DNA from: an uncultured Porphyromonadaceae bacterium
GTDB taxonomy: Bacteria; Bacteroidota; Bacteroidia; Bacteroidales; Muribaculaceae
Direction: 5' to 3'
Length of the DNA stretch: 64,000 bases
Assembly (NCBI GenBank): GCA_902470475.1
Contig: CABRGT010000002.1
Coordinates: 1 to 64,000 of the forward strand
Below the pieces are notes generated by a model. The model saw only the letters and a list, made by a program, of their open reading frames with translations. It was not told the DNA's origin and made no database searches. Made by a program: the position numbers and the translations under genes. Positions 14,271-23,900 of this stretch are shown here, piece after piece. Each line of letters begins with the position of its first letter. Within the stretch, counting starts at the first letter, position 1.

Positions 14271-16391
14271 TCACTGCTCTTTTATCGTATATGGAATAGT
14301 AAGCACGAAGCGTGCGCCTTTTCTATAGCTCGAGTCAAGCGAGAGATCTCCGCCCATGAGACGGGCAAGCAGGCGCGAGATAGGCAGTCCGAGCCCCTGA
14401 CCCGACTTGACGTTGCGGCCGATGACTCCCCGCTCGAACACGCGCTCGATGATGTCGGGATCAACACCGGGACCCGTGTCGGTGACGCTGATAACAACGC
14501 GCTGACCGTTGCTCGACAGGCCGAATGTCACGGATATAGAGCCCTGCTCGGTAAAGGCCGCAGCATTCCGGAGGAGATTCAGAACTATCTGCTGCAGGCG
14601 CCGGGGATCGACCATACATGTCAGATCGGGAGTTCCGGGCCGGATTCCGATCGTAACGCCTGTCTTGACAGTCGGGCGCACAGTCTCGACGGCGCTGTCC
14701 AGCACCTGTGTCAGACTTACCAGCTGGCTCTGGAGCAGAATCGGCTCCTGATTGTCGTCGGTCATATTGAATACATCGCTCGTGACTGCCTGAAGCAGAT
14801 TGCAGTTGCGCGTAAGAAGCTCGGCATATGTCGACAGATATTCCTTGCCGTAGGCATCAGTGCAGTCAACTATAAGATTGGAGTATTCGATTATGGCATT
14901 GATCGGTTCGGACAGCTCGTGCCCGAGGTTGCGGATAAAGTCGCTCTTGAGCTGGTTAGCGCTGCGGGCCTGGTCGCGGGCACGTGTCAGTTTGCCCTGC
15001 GTCAGCAGCAGGCGCTGGCTTTCGGACGAAAGCGCCGCGTTGGCATCGGCAAGCGACGTAGCCAGTTTCTTCGACTTACGATACTGCATGGCGACAAGCA
15101 GCACACCGGCAAGCAGCAGCCCGATGACTATGAGCGAGAACATGATTATGGTGCGCTGGCTGTCATTCTCGCTTTGCTTGTTGGCAAGCTCAAGCCTGGC
15201 CATATCCTCCTTCATCTCATTCACGTCATAAAGGATCTGCAATTCGCGGATTTTCTCGCTCAGACCCGTCTCGAGGATTCCGTTCAATATTCCGTTCAGC
15301 TCCTTCAGACTCTTTACAAGCATCTCGCTGTCACCGACCTGCTCGGCACACTCGGCAGCCATTTCATAGACCTTAAGCTTCTGTATCCTTGTCAGATTCA
15401 CGGACAAAAGCGACTGTAGCAGCGTATGTGCCTTGCGGTAATCTTTTTTAGCCATGGCATAATACAGCTCAAGCAGATCGCAGTGTGTCCTGGACCGCAA
15501 GGCTCTCGGGCTCAGATCGCGGTACTTGGATGCAAGTGAATAATACTCATCGATCTCCTGCGGTGACAGGTTCTTGTAATTCGACAAAAAACGGCTGTAG
15601 ATAAGGAATTTATAGCGGTCGTAGCGGCGGAACGGCCGGTTGACGCCTCTGAAATGAACCTCGAGGGAGTCGATAACGGCAAGCGTCTTACGGTCAGTCT
15701 TCATGCCCTCGGCCGGATCGCCGGAATTGTAATAGTTGATGGCGGCCTGTATATAATATGTGTTGCGAAGTGAATGCTGAGCGGGTGGCAGTTTGTCTAT
15801 AAGTGATCCGAGCTTGTCGGTGTAATTCTTAAGCAGTTCGCCGGTGGCTTTCTGAGACAGACTGAGGCACACGGAATGCAGCAGAACTATCTGATCATAC
15901 AGATCCGTGGGAGGATTGACATTCCATATCTGGAGTTCCTGCTCAAAACGCTCGCGGCGCTGCTGCTCGGTAGCATGGACATTGAACCAGGAGTTACGGG
16001 CAAGTTTCAGAAATGTCGATGTCTCCCTCATCAGATTAGGATCGGCCCGCTCGATCTTAAGCGCTTTGTCAAGCAGATCTTCAATAACTCCGATCTCGCG
16101 CAAATGCAGATTGGACCGATTGCGCAGCATTTCGAGTGCAAGAGGATAGTTTTCCTGACTCATCGCCATCCGGTAGATATCGACGGCAAGTGAATCAGCC
16201 TTGTTCTCGTCGATACTCAACTGTATGTCGAAGATGTTGCATAGTACGTCAAGACTGTCGGCAGTGGCATTCACTTCGCCCAAGCGGGCATAGAGCGAAT
16301 CGGTGGCAAACTGCAGCCTGGCATCGATGGCCTTCGACTGTACGGCGACGAAAGCGCAGATTGCGAGACATAGTATATTGATCAGTTTCAT
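14271..16391 (-). CDS. Sensor histidine kinase with TPR-like periplasmic domain
   Basis: The start is placed at 16391 because a good promoter lies just upstream of it; the longer frame from 16511 would begin before that promoter. The 706 residues comprise a signal peptide (MKLINILCLAICAFVAVQS), a long alpha-helical repeat region of TPR type (about 40-390), one TM helix (about 409-431), a coiled coil, an H-box NLGHELSEPINAI (His near 490), and an ATPase domain with NLLRNAAAF, DTGPGVDP and GQGLGLPIS. The H-box has HELSEP rather than the common HELRTP. No response regulator is fused or adjacent, so it is an orphan kinase here. Confidence 0.9.
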   Translation of the reverse strand: MKLINILCLAICAFVAVQSKAIDARLQFATDSLYARLGEVNATADSLDVLCNIFDIQLSIDENKADSLAVDIYRMAMSQENYPLALEMLRNRSNLHLREIGVIEDLLDKALKIERADPNLMRETSTFLKLARNSWFNVHATEQQRRERFEQELQIWNVNPPTDLYDQIVLLHSVCLSLSQKATGELLKNYTDKLGSLIDKLPPAQHSLRNTYYIQAAINYYNSGDPAEGMKTDRKTLAVIDSLEVHFRGVNRPFRRYDRYKFLIYSRFLSNYKNLSPQEIDEYYSLASKYRDLSPRALRSRTHCDLLELYYAMAKKDYRKAHTLLQSLLSVNLTRIQKLKVYEMAAECAEQVGDSEMLVKSLKELNGILNGILETGLSEKIRELQILYDVNEMKEDMARLELANKQSENDSQRTIIMFSLIVIGLLLAGVLLVAMQYRKSKKLATSLADANAALSSESQRLLLTQGKLTRARDQARSANQLKSDFIRNLGHELSEPINAIIEYSNLIVDCTDAYGKEYLSTYAELLTRNCNLLQAVTSDVFNMTDDNQEPILLQSQLVSLTQVLDSAVETVRPTVKTGVTIGIRPGTPDLTCMVDPRRLQQIVLNLLRNAAAFTEQGSISVTFGLSSNGQRVVISVTDTGPGVDPDIIERVFERGVIGRNVKSGQGLGLPISRLLARLMGGDLSLDSSYRKGARFVLTIPYTIKEQ

Positions 16392-16430
16392 CGGATAGCA
16401 AATGGGCGGTTGCAAGAAATTATCAGCCAA

Positions 16431-16460
16431 CAAAGATAGCAAAAAATGACGGATCCGCAA
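16431..16460 (-). promoter_or_regulatory. Promoter of the TPR histidine kinase
   Basis: Minus-strand TTG (16460-16458) then 19 bases then TATCTTTG (16438-16431), a strong Bacteroidota promoter. Transcription should start near 16424. The promoter lies within the spacer and the last codons of nothing essential to the kinase, and 48 bases past the end of the DUF6056 gene at 16508. Confidence 0.78.
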
Positions 16461-16507
16461 TTTTTTTCTTTCAGATATCCAACGATATCGACAGAAAATC
16501 AACAAAA

Positions 16508-17995
16508 TCAACGGTCGCCGGGATCAAGGACGCGCCGCGAGAGCAGATACAGGGTACGGCCGCCGGCGCAGAACTGCCTCGCCACCCACTGACAGCCATC
16601 CTTTTCGAACAGACCGAGCGGTACCCCCTCGCGAAGCGTGGACCCTTCGGCGACACCGGCCGGGAGACGGTCGCAGATGATGTCGCCGTCGGAAAGTATG
16701 GTGTCAGTGACTGTGGCGAGGTCGATGCCCTGAGCGGCATGCGGCAATATCACGGGCAGCGGCGCTCCGGGACGCAGATATCCGACAAGTGAATGCAGGA
16801 TGTAGACATCGTCGGCATCGGGCACTCCGCGGTAGCGTCCGAGCAGCAGACGCGGAAGCGAATCATGCGGCGTGAAGTCCATATAGACGATATCCTCGCC
16901 GGAGGATGTGTACAGATTTTCGAACGTAGCATATTCACGGCCGAGCACGTACTGCCATGCGGCCACGAATACTGTCTGTGCGGTCAGCGCGACGGCCACA
17001 CAGGCTGCCACGATGCGCCCCGTACGTATGCCTGCGGGAAAACAGTCACCGCAGACACGGAATATCACGATAAGGGCATAAATCTCAGCAAACCATCCGC
17101 TGCGGCCAACGATGCCCGAGGCCACGGCGATTACCGCACTTGCCACGGCGGCTGTAATCAATATGATGTACGGACTGAAAACCAGCCGGAGTAACAGCTT
17201 CCGCCACCTGTGCGTAAAAAGCATGGCCAGGATCATGACAACCATAGCAAGTACGGCCGGGACGGTCTTGAGCGTAAGAATCAACACGGGATCATCGGCA
17301 ATGCGCGGCTGCCCTGCCCGACTGATTATGCCAGGGGCGAGGCTTACAAAAAGGGTCCCGATGACAAACGCGGCGCCCAGGAACCATGACCTGCCGGGAC
17401 GCGGACGCACGAGCATGCCGTAAACAGCCATACCGACGGCCAGCGGCAAAGTACCACCTTCGTGCGTGGCCCCCGCCACGGCGCACACACCTGCGGCGAG
17501 AATTAATGTGAACCAATGCTCGGGCGGCCGGTACATAAGACACAGCGACAGCAGTATGAGGGCCGAAGCCCAGACATAATTCTCCTGACAGGCGAATATC
17601 GACATCGAATCCCACCAGGGAAGAATCCATGCCATCGCAGCGACAAACAGCACGCCGTACATACCGCCGGCAGCAGCCCTACCCACCAGCCGAAGGCCGC
17701 AAAACAGCATCAGTGCCGTCATTGCAGAGCTTGCAGCCGCAAGAATCACGCGATCGAACGAAAGAAGCGCCGGCAACACGAGATTGAAAAAGCGCGCATT
17801 GGCCGACACACGGTGCATGCGGGCCCACAGCAACAAGTCGGACCAGTCATCGGAAAACAGCTGCGGGCCCTCGAAGACAGCCTTGTAGACGTAGTCGTCG
17901 CCCGCAAAAGGCGAGAAAAGGTATATGAAAAAACTGACCGCCGCATATACAGCGATCAAGGCAAGGACTGTACGCGACAGTCCTGTCCGTGTCAT
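16508..17995 (-). CDS. DUF6056-type polytopic membrane protein
   Basis: This 495-residue protein has about eleven membrane helices. Its first extracytoplasmic loop is charged, with a DDYVYKAV motif (about 33-40), a layout shared with GT-C glycosyltransferases and with DUF6056 proteins. The last ~130 residues form a soluble periplasmic part. The likely role is polyprenyl-linked sugar transfer to a surface glycan, but no substrate can be inferred. It overlaps the nitroreductase gene by 4 bases (17992-17995), so it is translated after it from the same mRNA. Confidence 0.7.
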   Translation of the reverse strand: MTRTGLSRTVLALIAVYAAVSFFIYLFSPFAGDDYVYKAVFEGPQLFSDDWSDLLLWARMHRVSANARFFNLVLPALLSFDRVILAAASSAMTALMLFCGLRLVGRAAAGGMYGVLFVAAMAWILPWWDSMSIFACQENYVWASALILLSLCLMYRPPEHWFTLILAAGVCAVAGATHEGGTLPLAVGMAVYGMLVRPRPGRSWFLGAAFVIGTLFVSLAPGIISRAGQPRIADDPVLILTLKTVPAVLAMVVMILAMLFTHRWRKLLLRLVFSPYIILITAAVASAVIAVASGIVGRSGWFAEIYALIVIFRVCGDCFPAGIRTGRIVAACVAVALTAQTVFVAAWQYVLGREYATFENLYTSSGEDIVYMDFTPHDSLPRLLLGRYRGVPDADDVYILHSLVGYLRPGAPLPVILPHAAQGIDLATVTDTILSDGDIICDRLPAGVAEGSTLREGVPLGLFEKDGCQWVARQFCAGGRTLYLLSRRVLDPGDR

Positions 17996-18750
17996 GAATT
18001 CTTGAGAATAAAGCTGTTGCTCTTCAGCAATGCTGCATAGACCTTCGAAAAATATTCGGCCGACTCACGCGGATAGCGCACATCCGTGAACACCTGCGCC
18101 AAGGTCTCCTTGCTGTTGTGCTCGACAAAGGACCTGCTGGCTTCCTCCTCTTCGAGTGGCGCATAGTAGCGGCGGATCTCATCGTCGGTGAGGTCACGGT
18201 ATTTCTCTTCATGAATCAGTGCATCAGCATCAAGGCGCCACACAGGACGACCTGGCAACAACGGGTAGCCGAGAGTGACGGTAGTCACGGGCACGACGCG
18301 GTCGGGCAGCCCGAGGGCCTCGACAATGTCGGGAGCATTGTAAGTCGTGGTGCCGAGGTAGCATGTGCCAAAGCCGTTCATCTCAGCTATGGTACAGAAC
18401 TGCTGGGCAAGTATCGAGGTATCAATCAGCCCGGCAATGAACGACTGGAAATTATCGAAACCGGGTTCTGCGCGATTGAGGCGGCACCAGTGTTCGAAAC
18501 GGCGAAGATCGAGGCAGAAAGTCAGTACGGCCGAGGCTCCGGTGACCGAAGGCTGGTTGAAGTGGGCCGGCGCGAGCTTTGCCTTGCCCTCCTCGGTGCG
18601 GGTGATGATGACACTGTACCACTGCATGTTGCCGGTGTTGGGAGCATGGGTGGCCGCCTCAAGCATAGTGCGGATGGTGCCAATATCTATCTCTTTGGGA
18701 TGATAATGCCTTACCGTATAGCGATTTTTGAAAAAATCAAGTTTCTTCAT
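17992..18750 (-). CDS. Nitroreductase family flavoprotein
   Basis: This 252-residue enzyme has the N-terminal RYTVRHY motif, which binds FMN phosphate in this family, ATHAPNTGNMQ, and the GTCYLGT/VTLGYP region near the middle. Such enzymes reduce nitro compounds, quinones or flavins with NAD(P)H. The C-terminal extension after residue 190 (EEEEASRSFVEHN) is acidic and family-typical. The physiological substrate is unknown. It has its own strong promoter and is the first gene of a two-gene operon with the DUF6056 protein. Confidence 0.88.
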   Translation of the reverse strand: MKKLDFFKNRYTVRHYHPKEIDIGTIRTMLEAATHAPNTGNMQWYSVIITRTEEGKAKLAPAHFNQPSVTGASAVLTFCLDLRRFEHWCRLNRAEPGFDNFQSFIAGLIDTSILAQQFCTIAEMNGFGTCYLGTTTYNAPDIVEALGLPDRVVPVTTVTLGYPLLPGRPVWRLDADALIHEEKYRDLTDDEIRRYYAPLEEEEASRSFVEHNSKETLAQVFTDVRYPRESAEYFSKVYAALLKSNSFILKNS

Positions 18751-18770
18751 GGCCGTTCTGAATTATGCGG

Positions 18771-18801
18771 CAAAGTTACAAAATTGTTTAGAAAGGCGCA
18801 A
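18771..18801 (-). promoter_or_regulatory. Promoter of the nitroreductase operon
   Basis: Minus-strand TTG (18801-18799), a 20-base spacer and TAACTTTG (18778-18771) match the consensus at both elements. The start codon is about 20 bases downstream. Confidence 0.82.
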
Positions 18802-18847
18802 TATCCTGTTACAGATTTATCACATTCACAGCACAATGATCGGCAAT

Positions 18848-18895
18848 AAAAAAGCGGCGGAACGTGCACCGGACAGGCCGGGAACGCTCCGCCGC
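18848..18895 (-). terminator. Intrinsic terminator of groESL
   Basis: On the minus strand GCGGCGGAGCGT (18895-18884) pairs with ACGTTCCGCCGC (18865-18854), with one mismatch, and is followed by six T residues and ATT. It lies 42 bases past the groEL stop codon. Confidence 0.88.
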
Positions 18896-18936
18896 AATAT
18901 GACGGTGATTTATAATATTCTAAGTGGAACGGCCGA

Positions 18937-20589
<1,653 letters not shown>

Positions 20590-20600
20590 TCAGTTATGAG

Positions 20601-20876
20601 TTATTTTTCTACAATAGCCAGTACTTCGTTCTGACGCATGATCAGGACCTTGTCACCGGCGAGGTCGATCTCGGTGCCGGCATATTTGCCGTAGAGCACT
20701 TCGTCGCCTTCCTTAAGAATCATTTCTTCGTCTTTGGTGCCGTTTCCGACGGCCAGGATCGTGCCGCGGAGCGGTTTTTCTTTGGCTGAATCGGGAATGA
20801 TGATACCGGAGGCGGTGACCTCTTCGGCAGCTGTGGGTTGGATAATAACCCGGTCGGCAAGTGGTTTGAGTTTCAT
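20601..20876 (-). CDS. groES: Co-chaperonin GroES
   Basis: This 91-residue lid of the chaperonin has LKPLADRVIIQP, the mobile loop EEVTASGIIIPDSAKEKP (about 18-35) that binds GroEL, and GDEVLYGKYAGTEI near the end. Length and motifs are fully typical. It is the first gene of groESL. An operator-like palindrome lies about 75-90 bases upstream, in the short gap behind the giant A2M gene. Confidence 0.97.
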   Translation of the reverse strand: MKLKPLADRVIIQPTAAEEVTASGIIIPDSAKEKPLRGTILAVGNGTKDEEMILKEGDEVLYGKYAGTEIDLAGDKVLIMRQNEVLAIVEK

Positions 20877-20939
20877 AATGTATAATATTTATGACTGTTA
20901 TTTTTTGAATTTTCAATAATAGACATGCACATTCTGTGC

Positions 20940-20968
20940 CAAAGTGCCGTGTATGACATATTGTCATA
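20940..20968 (-). promoter_or_regulatory. Weak -7 box and palindrome upstream of groESL
   Basis: The palindrome TATGACATATTGTCATA (20952-20968) has 6-base arms around 5 bases. Just downstream in the groESL direction is GCACTTTG (20947-20940), a weak -7 match lacking the TA. No -33 TTG is found at the right spacing. The sequence is not CIRCE (TTAGCACTC-N9-GAGTGCTAA). The palindrome would cover the -33 to -20 zone of such a promoter, a position suited to a repressor or alternative sigma. Confidence 0.4.
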
Positions 20969-20977
20969 AGAATAACG

Positions 20978-23900
20978 TCAGCGGGTGCCGAAAGTTCTGA
21001 CACTTATGCGCGACGACCCCGAGCGGGCGTTCAGTTCGGGCGCATACTGGCTTTGGACAGTCGCCGGACCGGATGCGAAAGAGCCGGCGACGCTCACGTT
21101 CATGTCGTAGGTTATATAATATGTGCCGCGGGGGAGATAACCGATGAAGAGGTTGGTGGCCGCGTCGTTGTTCTCGCGGTAGAAAGCTGTACCGCCCGAA
21201 TAGACATACCCCGGCACCTGATCGACAGGCTCGAAGGCCGCGGGACGCTGGTCTATGACGGTGAGATACTCCATGTCGCGGGAGGTCTGAATCTTAAGCT
21301 GCACGCGGACAAGTTCGCCGACGGAGACGGACGTGGTCTCGACCCACTGTCCGTCGCGCTCGACGAGGAATCGCTTCGCGATCGATATTTCCGACGAGCC
21401 GCGGGGTTCGACCTGGTCGAGTGGCTTGCTGTAGACCGAAGTGAGCGAGCCGTAGGACAAGCCTGAGCCGGCCGGGCGGCTGACCCGGATGCCCTTGCCG
21501 GCGTCCTCGGCCGGGAGACGGACGCTGAATGCGCCGGTCACAGCCTCGACGCGGTCGATTTCAAGCGGTGCACCACCGACAGTGACGGGCGCTTTGGCAG
21601 CGCGCAAGCCGGTCCAGCGGCTACCGGTTGACAAAATGGCAGAAATGAGCGAGCGGCGGTCGCAGGCCATAAGATCGTCCGACACCTGCGTGCGTAACAC
21701 AAGCCACTGGCGCATGGCGTCGAGTTCGCTCTCGACAGGATCGATCATGGCAAAAGCCTGAAGGATGGTGGCGTAGGTGTCGACACTGTTGACGGACGGG
21801 AACGAAATGCCGGCCTGCGGACTGCGCACCTCGAACTGACGCAGCGAAGCAACGATCTCCTTGGCGACGGCTCCGTAGTCATGGCCGTCGAGCAACACGG
21901 CCCAGCGGGCTTTCTGCGCCGTGGATGCCTTGCGCCAGTTGGCGGCGGCATACTGCAGCGTGTTATGCAGGACGGTCTGCGCGCCGGTTGTAGAGGGCTT
22001 GCGGTCGGGGTAGTACGCCATCAGCAATGCGTAGCTGAAATCGGTGTCGCGGACGCTGGCGTCGACGTAACCGAAGGCACGGTTTATGATTTTGTCAAGC
22101 TTTTCTGTTCCGGTCAGGAAGCCCCAGCTGTTAAGGCGTCCGATGATCATGAGCACGGATTCGGTAGTCCAGAGCGACGAGCGGTCGCTCCACGATCCCC
22201 ATGCAAAGCCGCCGTCGGCGCGCTGCAGGCGGCCGAGGGCCTCGACCGCGGCGTCGAACGTGCGGTTTATCTCGGCCTTGTCGAATGTCACGGAAAGCTG
22301 TGACATGCGCTCGGTCTGGGAGGCTGCGGCCTGCATCCAGGGTGTCTGCTGCAGAGTGGCGAGCTTGAGATCCTCGTTCTTGTACAGTTTCGACACGAGG
22401 GCCGAGTCGGCGGGATTGGCCGTCCACAGTCCGATAGCCTGGTTGATCTCGGGGAATCGGCGGCTCAGCCCGCGGGCAGTCAGGGCGCTGTAGATCGAAT
22501 ATGCGGCATCGATGGCAGTGCGGGGGCTGGCGTCGTAGAGCGACGGCAGGGCCTTCACGACATCCCACACGGGATTGGCGCAGTACTGCAGCGTGAAGTC
22601 GGCCGGTCCGTCCGATGCGGGTACGGTTGAAACGAAATCAGGATTGGCGTCGGTCAGATAGAATGTCTCGCTGTCGATAACGGTCATTCCCGAGGGAAGT
22701 ACCGGTATGAGGTTCTGCTCGCCGTCGGTATAGTTGCCGAGTGTGGCCTTGGCGCGGAGTCCGACTCCCTGAGATCCGACCGGAGCGGTGACGGATACCG
22801 GGCGGATGACCGAAGCTCCGGCCCTGACGTCGAACTGCGATGACTCTGAAGAGATAATTTCGCCGGTGTTGGGATCGAATATCTCGATCAGGCAGCTGAC
22901 ACTGCCGTCGTCGGGCGTATTGTTGAAGACGGCAACCGATATCTCGGCGCTGTCGCCCTCGCGCAGGAAGCGGGGAGCGTTGGGCTGCACCATCACGGGC
23001 TTGCTGGCGACGGCGGTGCGCACCTGCGTGTCGCAGTAAGCCATGCGGTCCCAGGCCGTGGCAATGAATTTCCAAGAGCCGTTGGCATTGGGTACGGTGT
23101 AGGTCAGCGTGGCTGAACCGTCGGGGCCGAACGACATATCGGGCCGGAAGAAAGCCTGCAGCACCTCGCCCTCGCGGTATACGTCAGCCGGGGCCTGCGG
23201 ATCCGGAGCAGGCGCGCCGGCGGCAAGTTTAGGTTCGGCAACCGCCTCGTCCTCGACGGCCTCGACAGCGTCGGCAGTGTTTGCAGACCTTAGCATAGCG
23301 GTCATGGGTCTTACCGCACCATTAGCTGCCATCATCTCTGTATCCATTTTATATGATTGCGATTGTCCAAAAGATGCTACAATAAACGGACGTCCGTGGT
23401 TATAACGCTGAAAATAGATGTTATAAGAAAATTCCGGTTTCTCGGCATAAAAGGATGTTGATTTTCTTTTGTAAGCCTCAACTACTTCACCATTGAGTTG
23501 AGAGATGAAGGGTGTAACTGAGAAATCAAAATTATTATAATAACTGAACCGCGAGAAAAGATCTTTTGAGTCAGGATAGAAAAGCTGCTGAAGCTCGTCA
23601 AGTGCTTTGTTATACATCGTTGCTACAAAACCGCCGCGGACAGGTGTGCCGTCGAGATGCGACAATTTGAACGAGATTGTCTCGGCAGTATTAGGAATAA
23701 GTCTGTCGCGCCAGCTCTCGATTTTCAGCTCAAGCTGACTGAGGTTCTCATAATTTACAGACAATTCTCTCTGTATGAACGAGCCATCGTCAAGTGTAGC
23801 TACTATTATACGCATCTGTCTGCCAGCCTTGAATTCAGGCAATTCGATGTCGTGGAATCCAGGCTTGAGTTCCTTGCGCTCGATTTTCTCGATATCGGTA

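Noticed and set aside
20940..20968. CIRCE element upstream of groESL
   Set aside because: The dyad arms are TATGAC/GTCATA; CIRCE needs TTAGCACTC-N9-GAGTGCTAA, which is absent.
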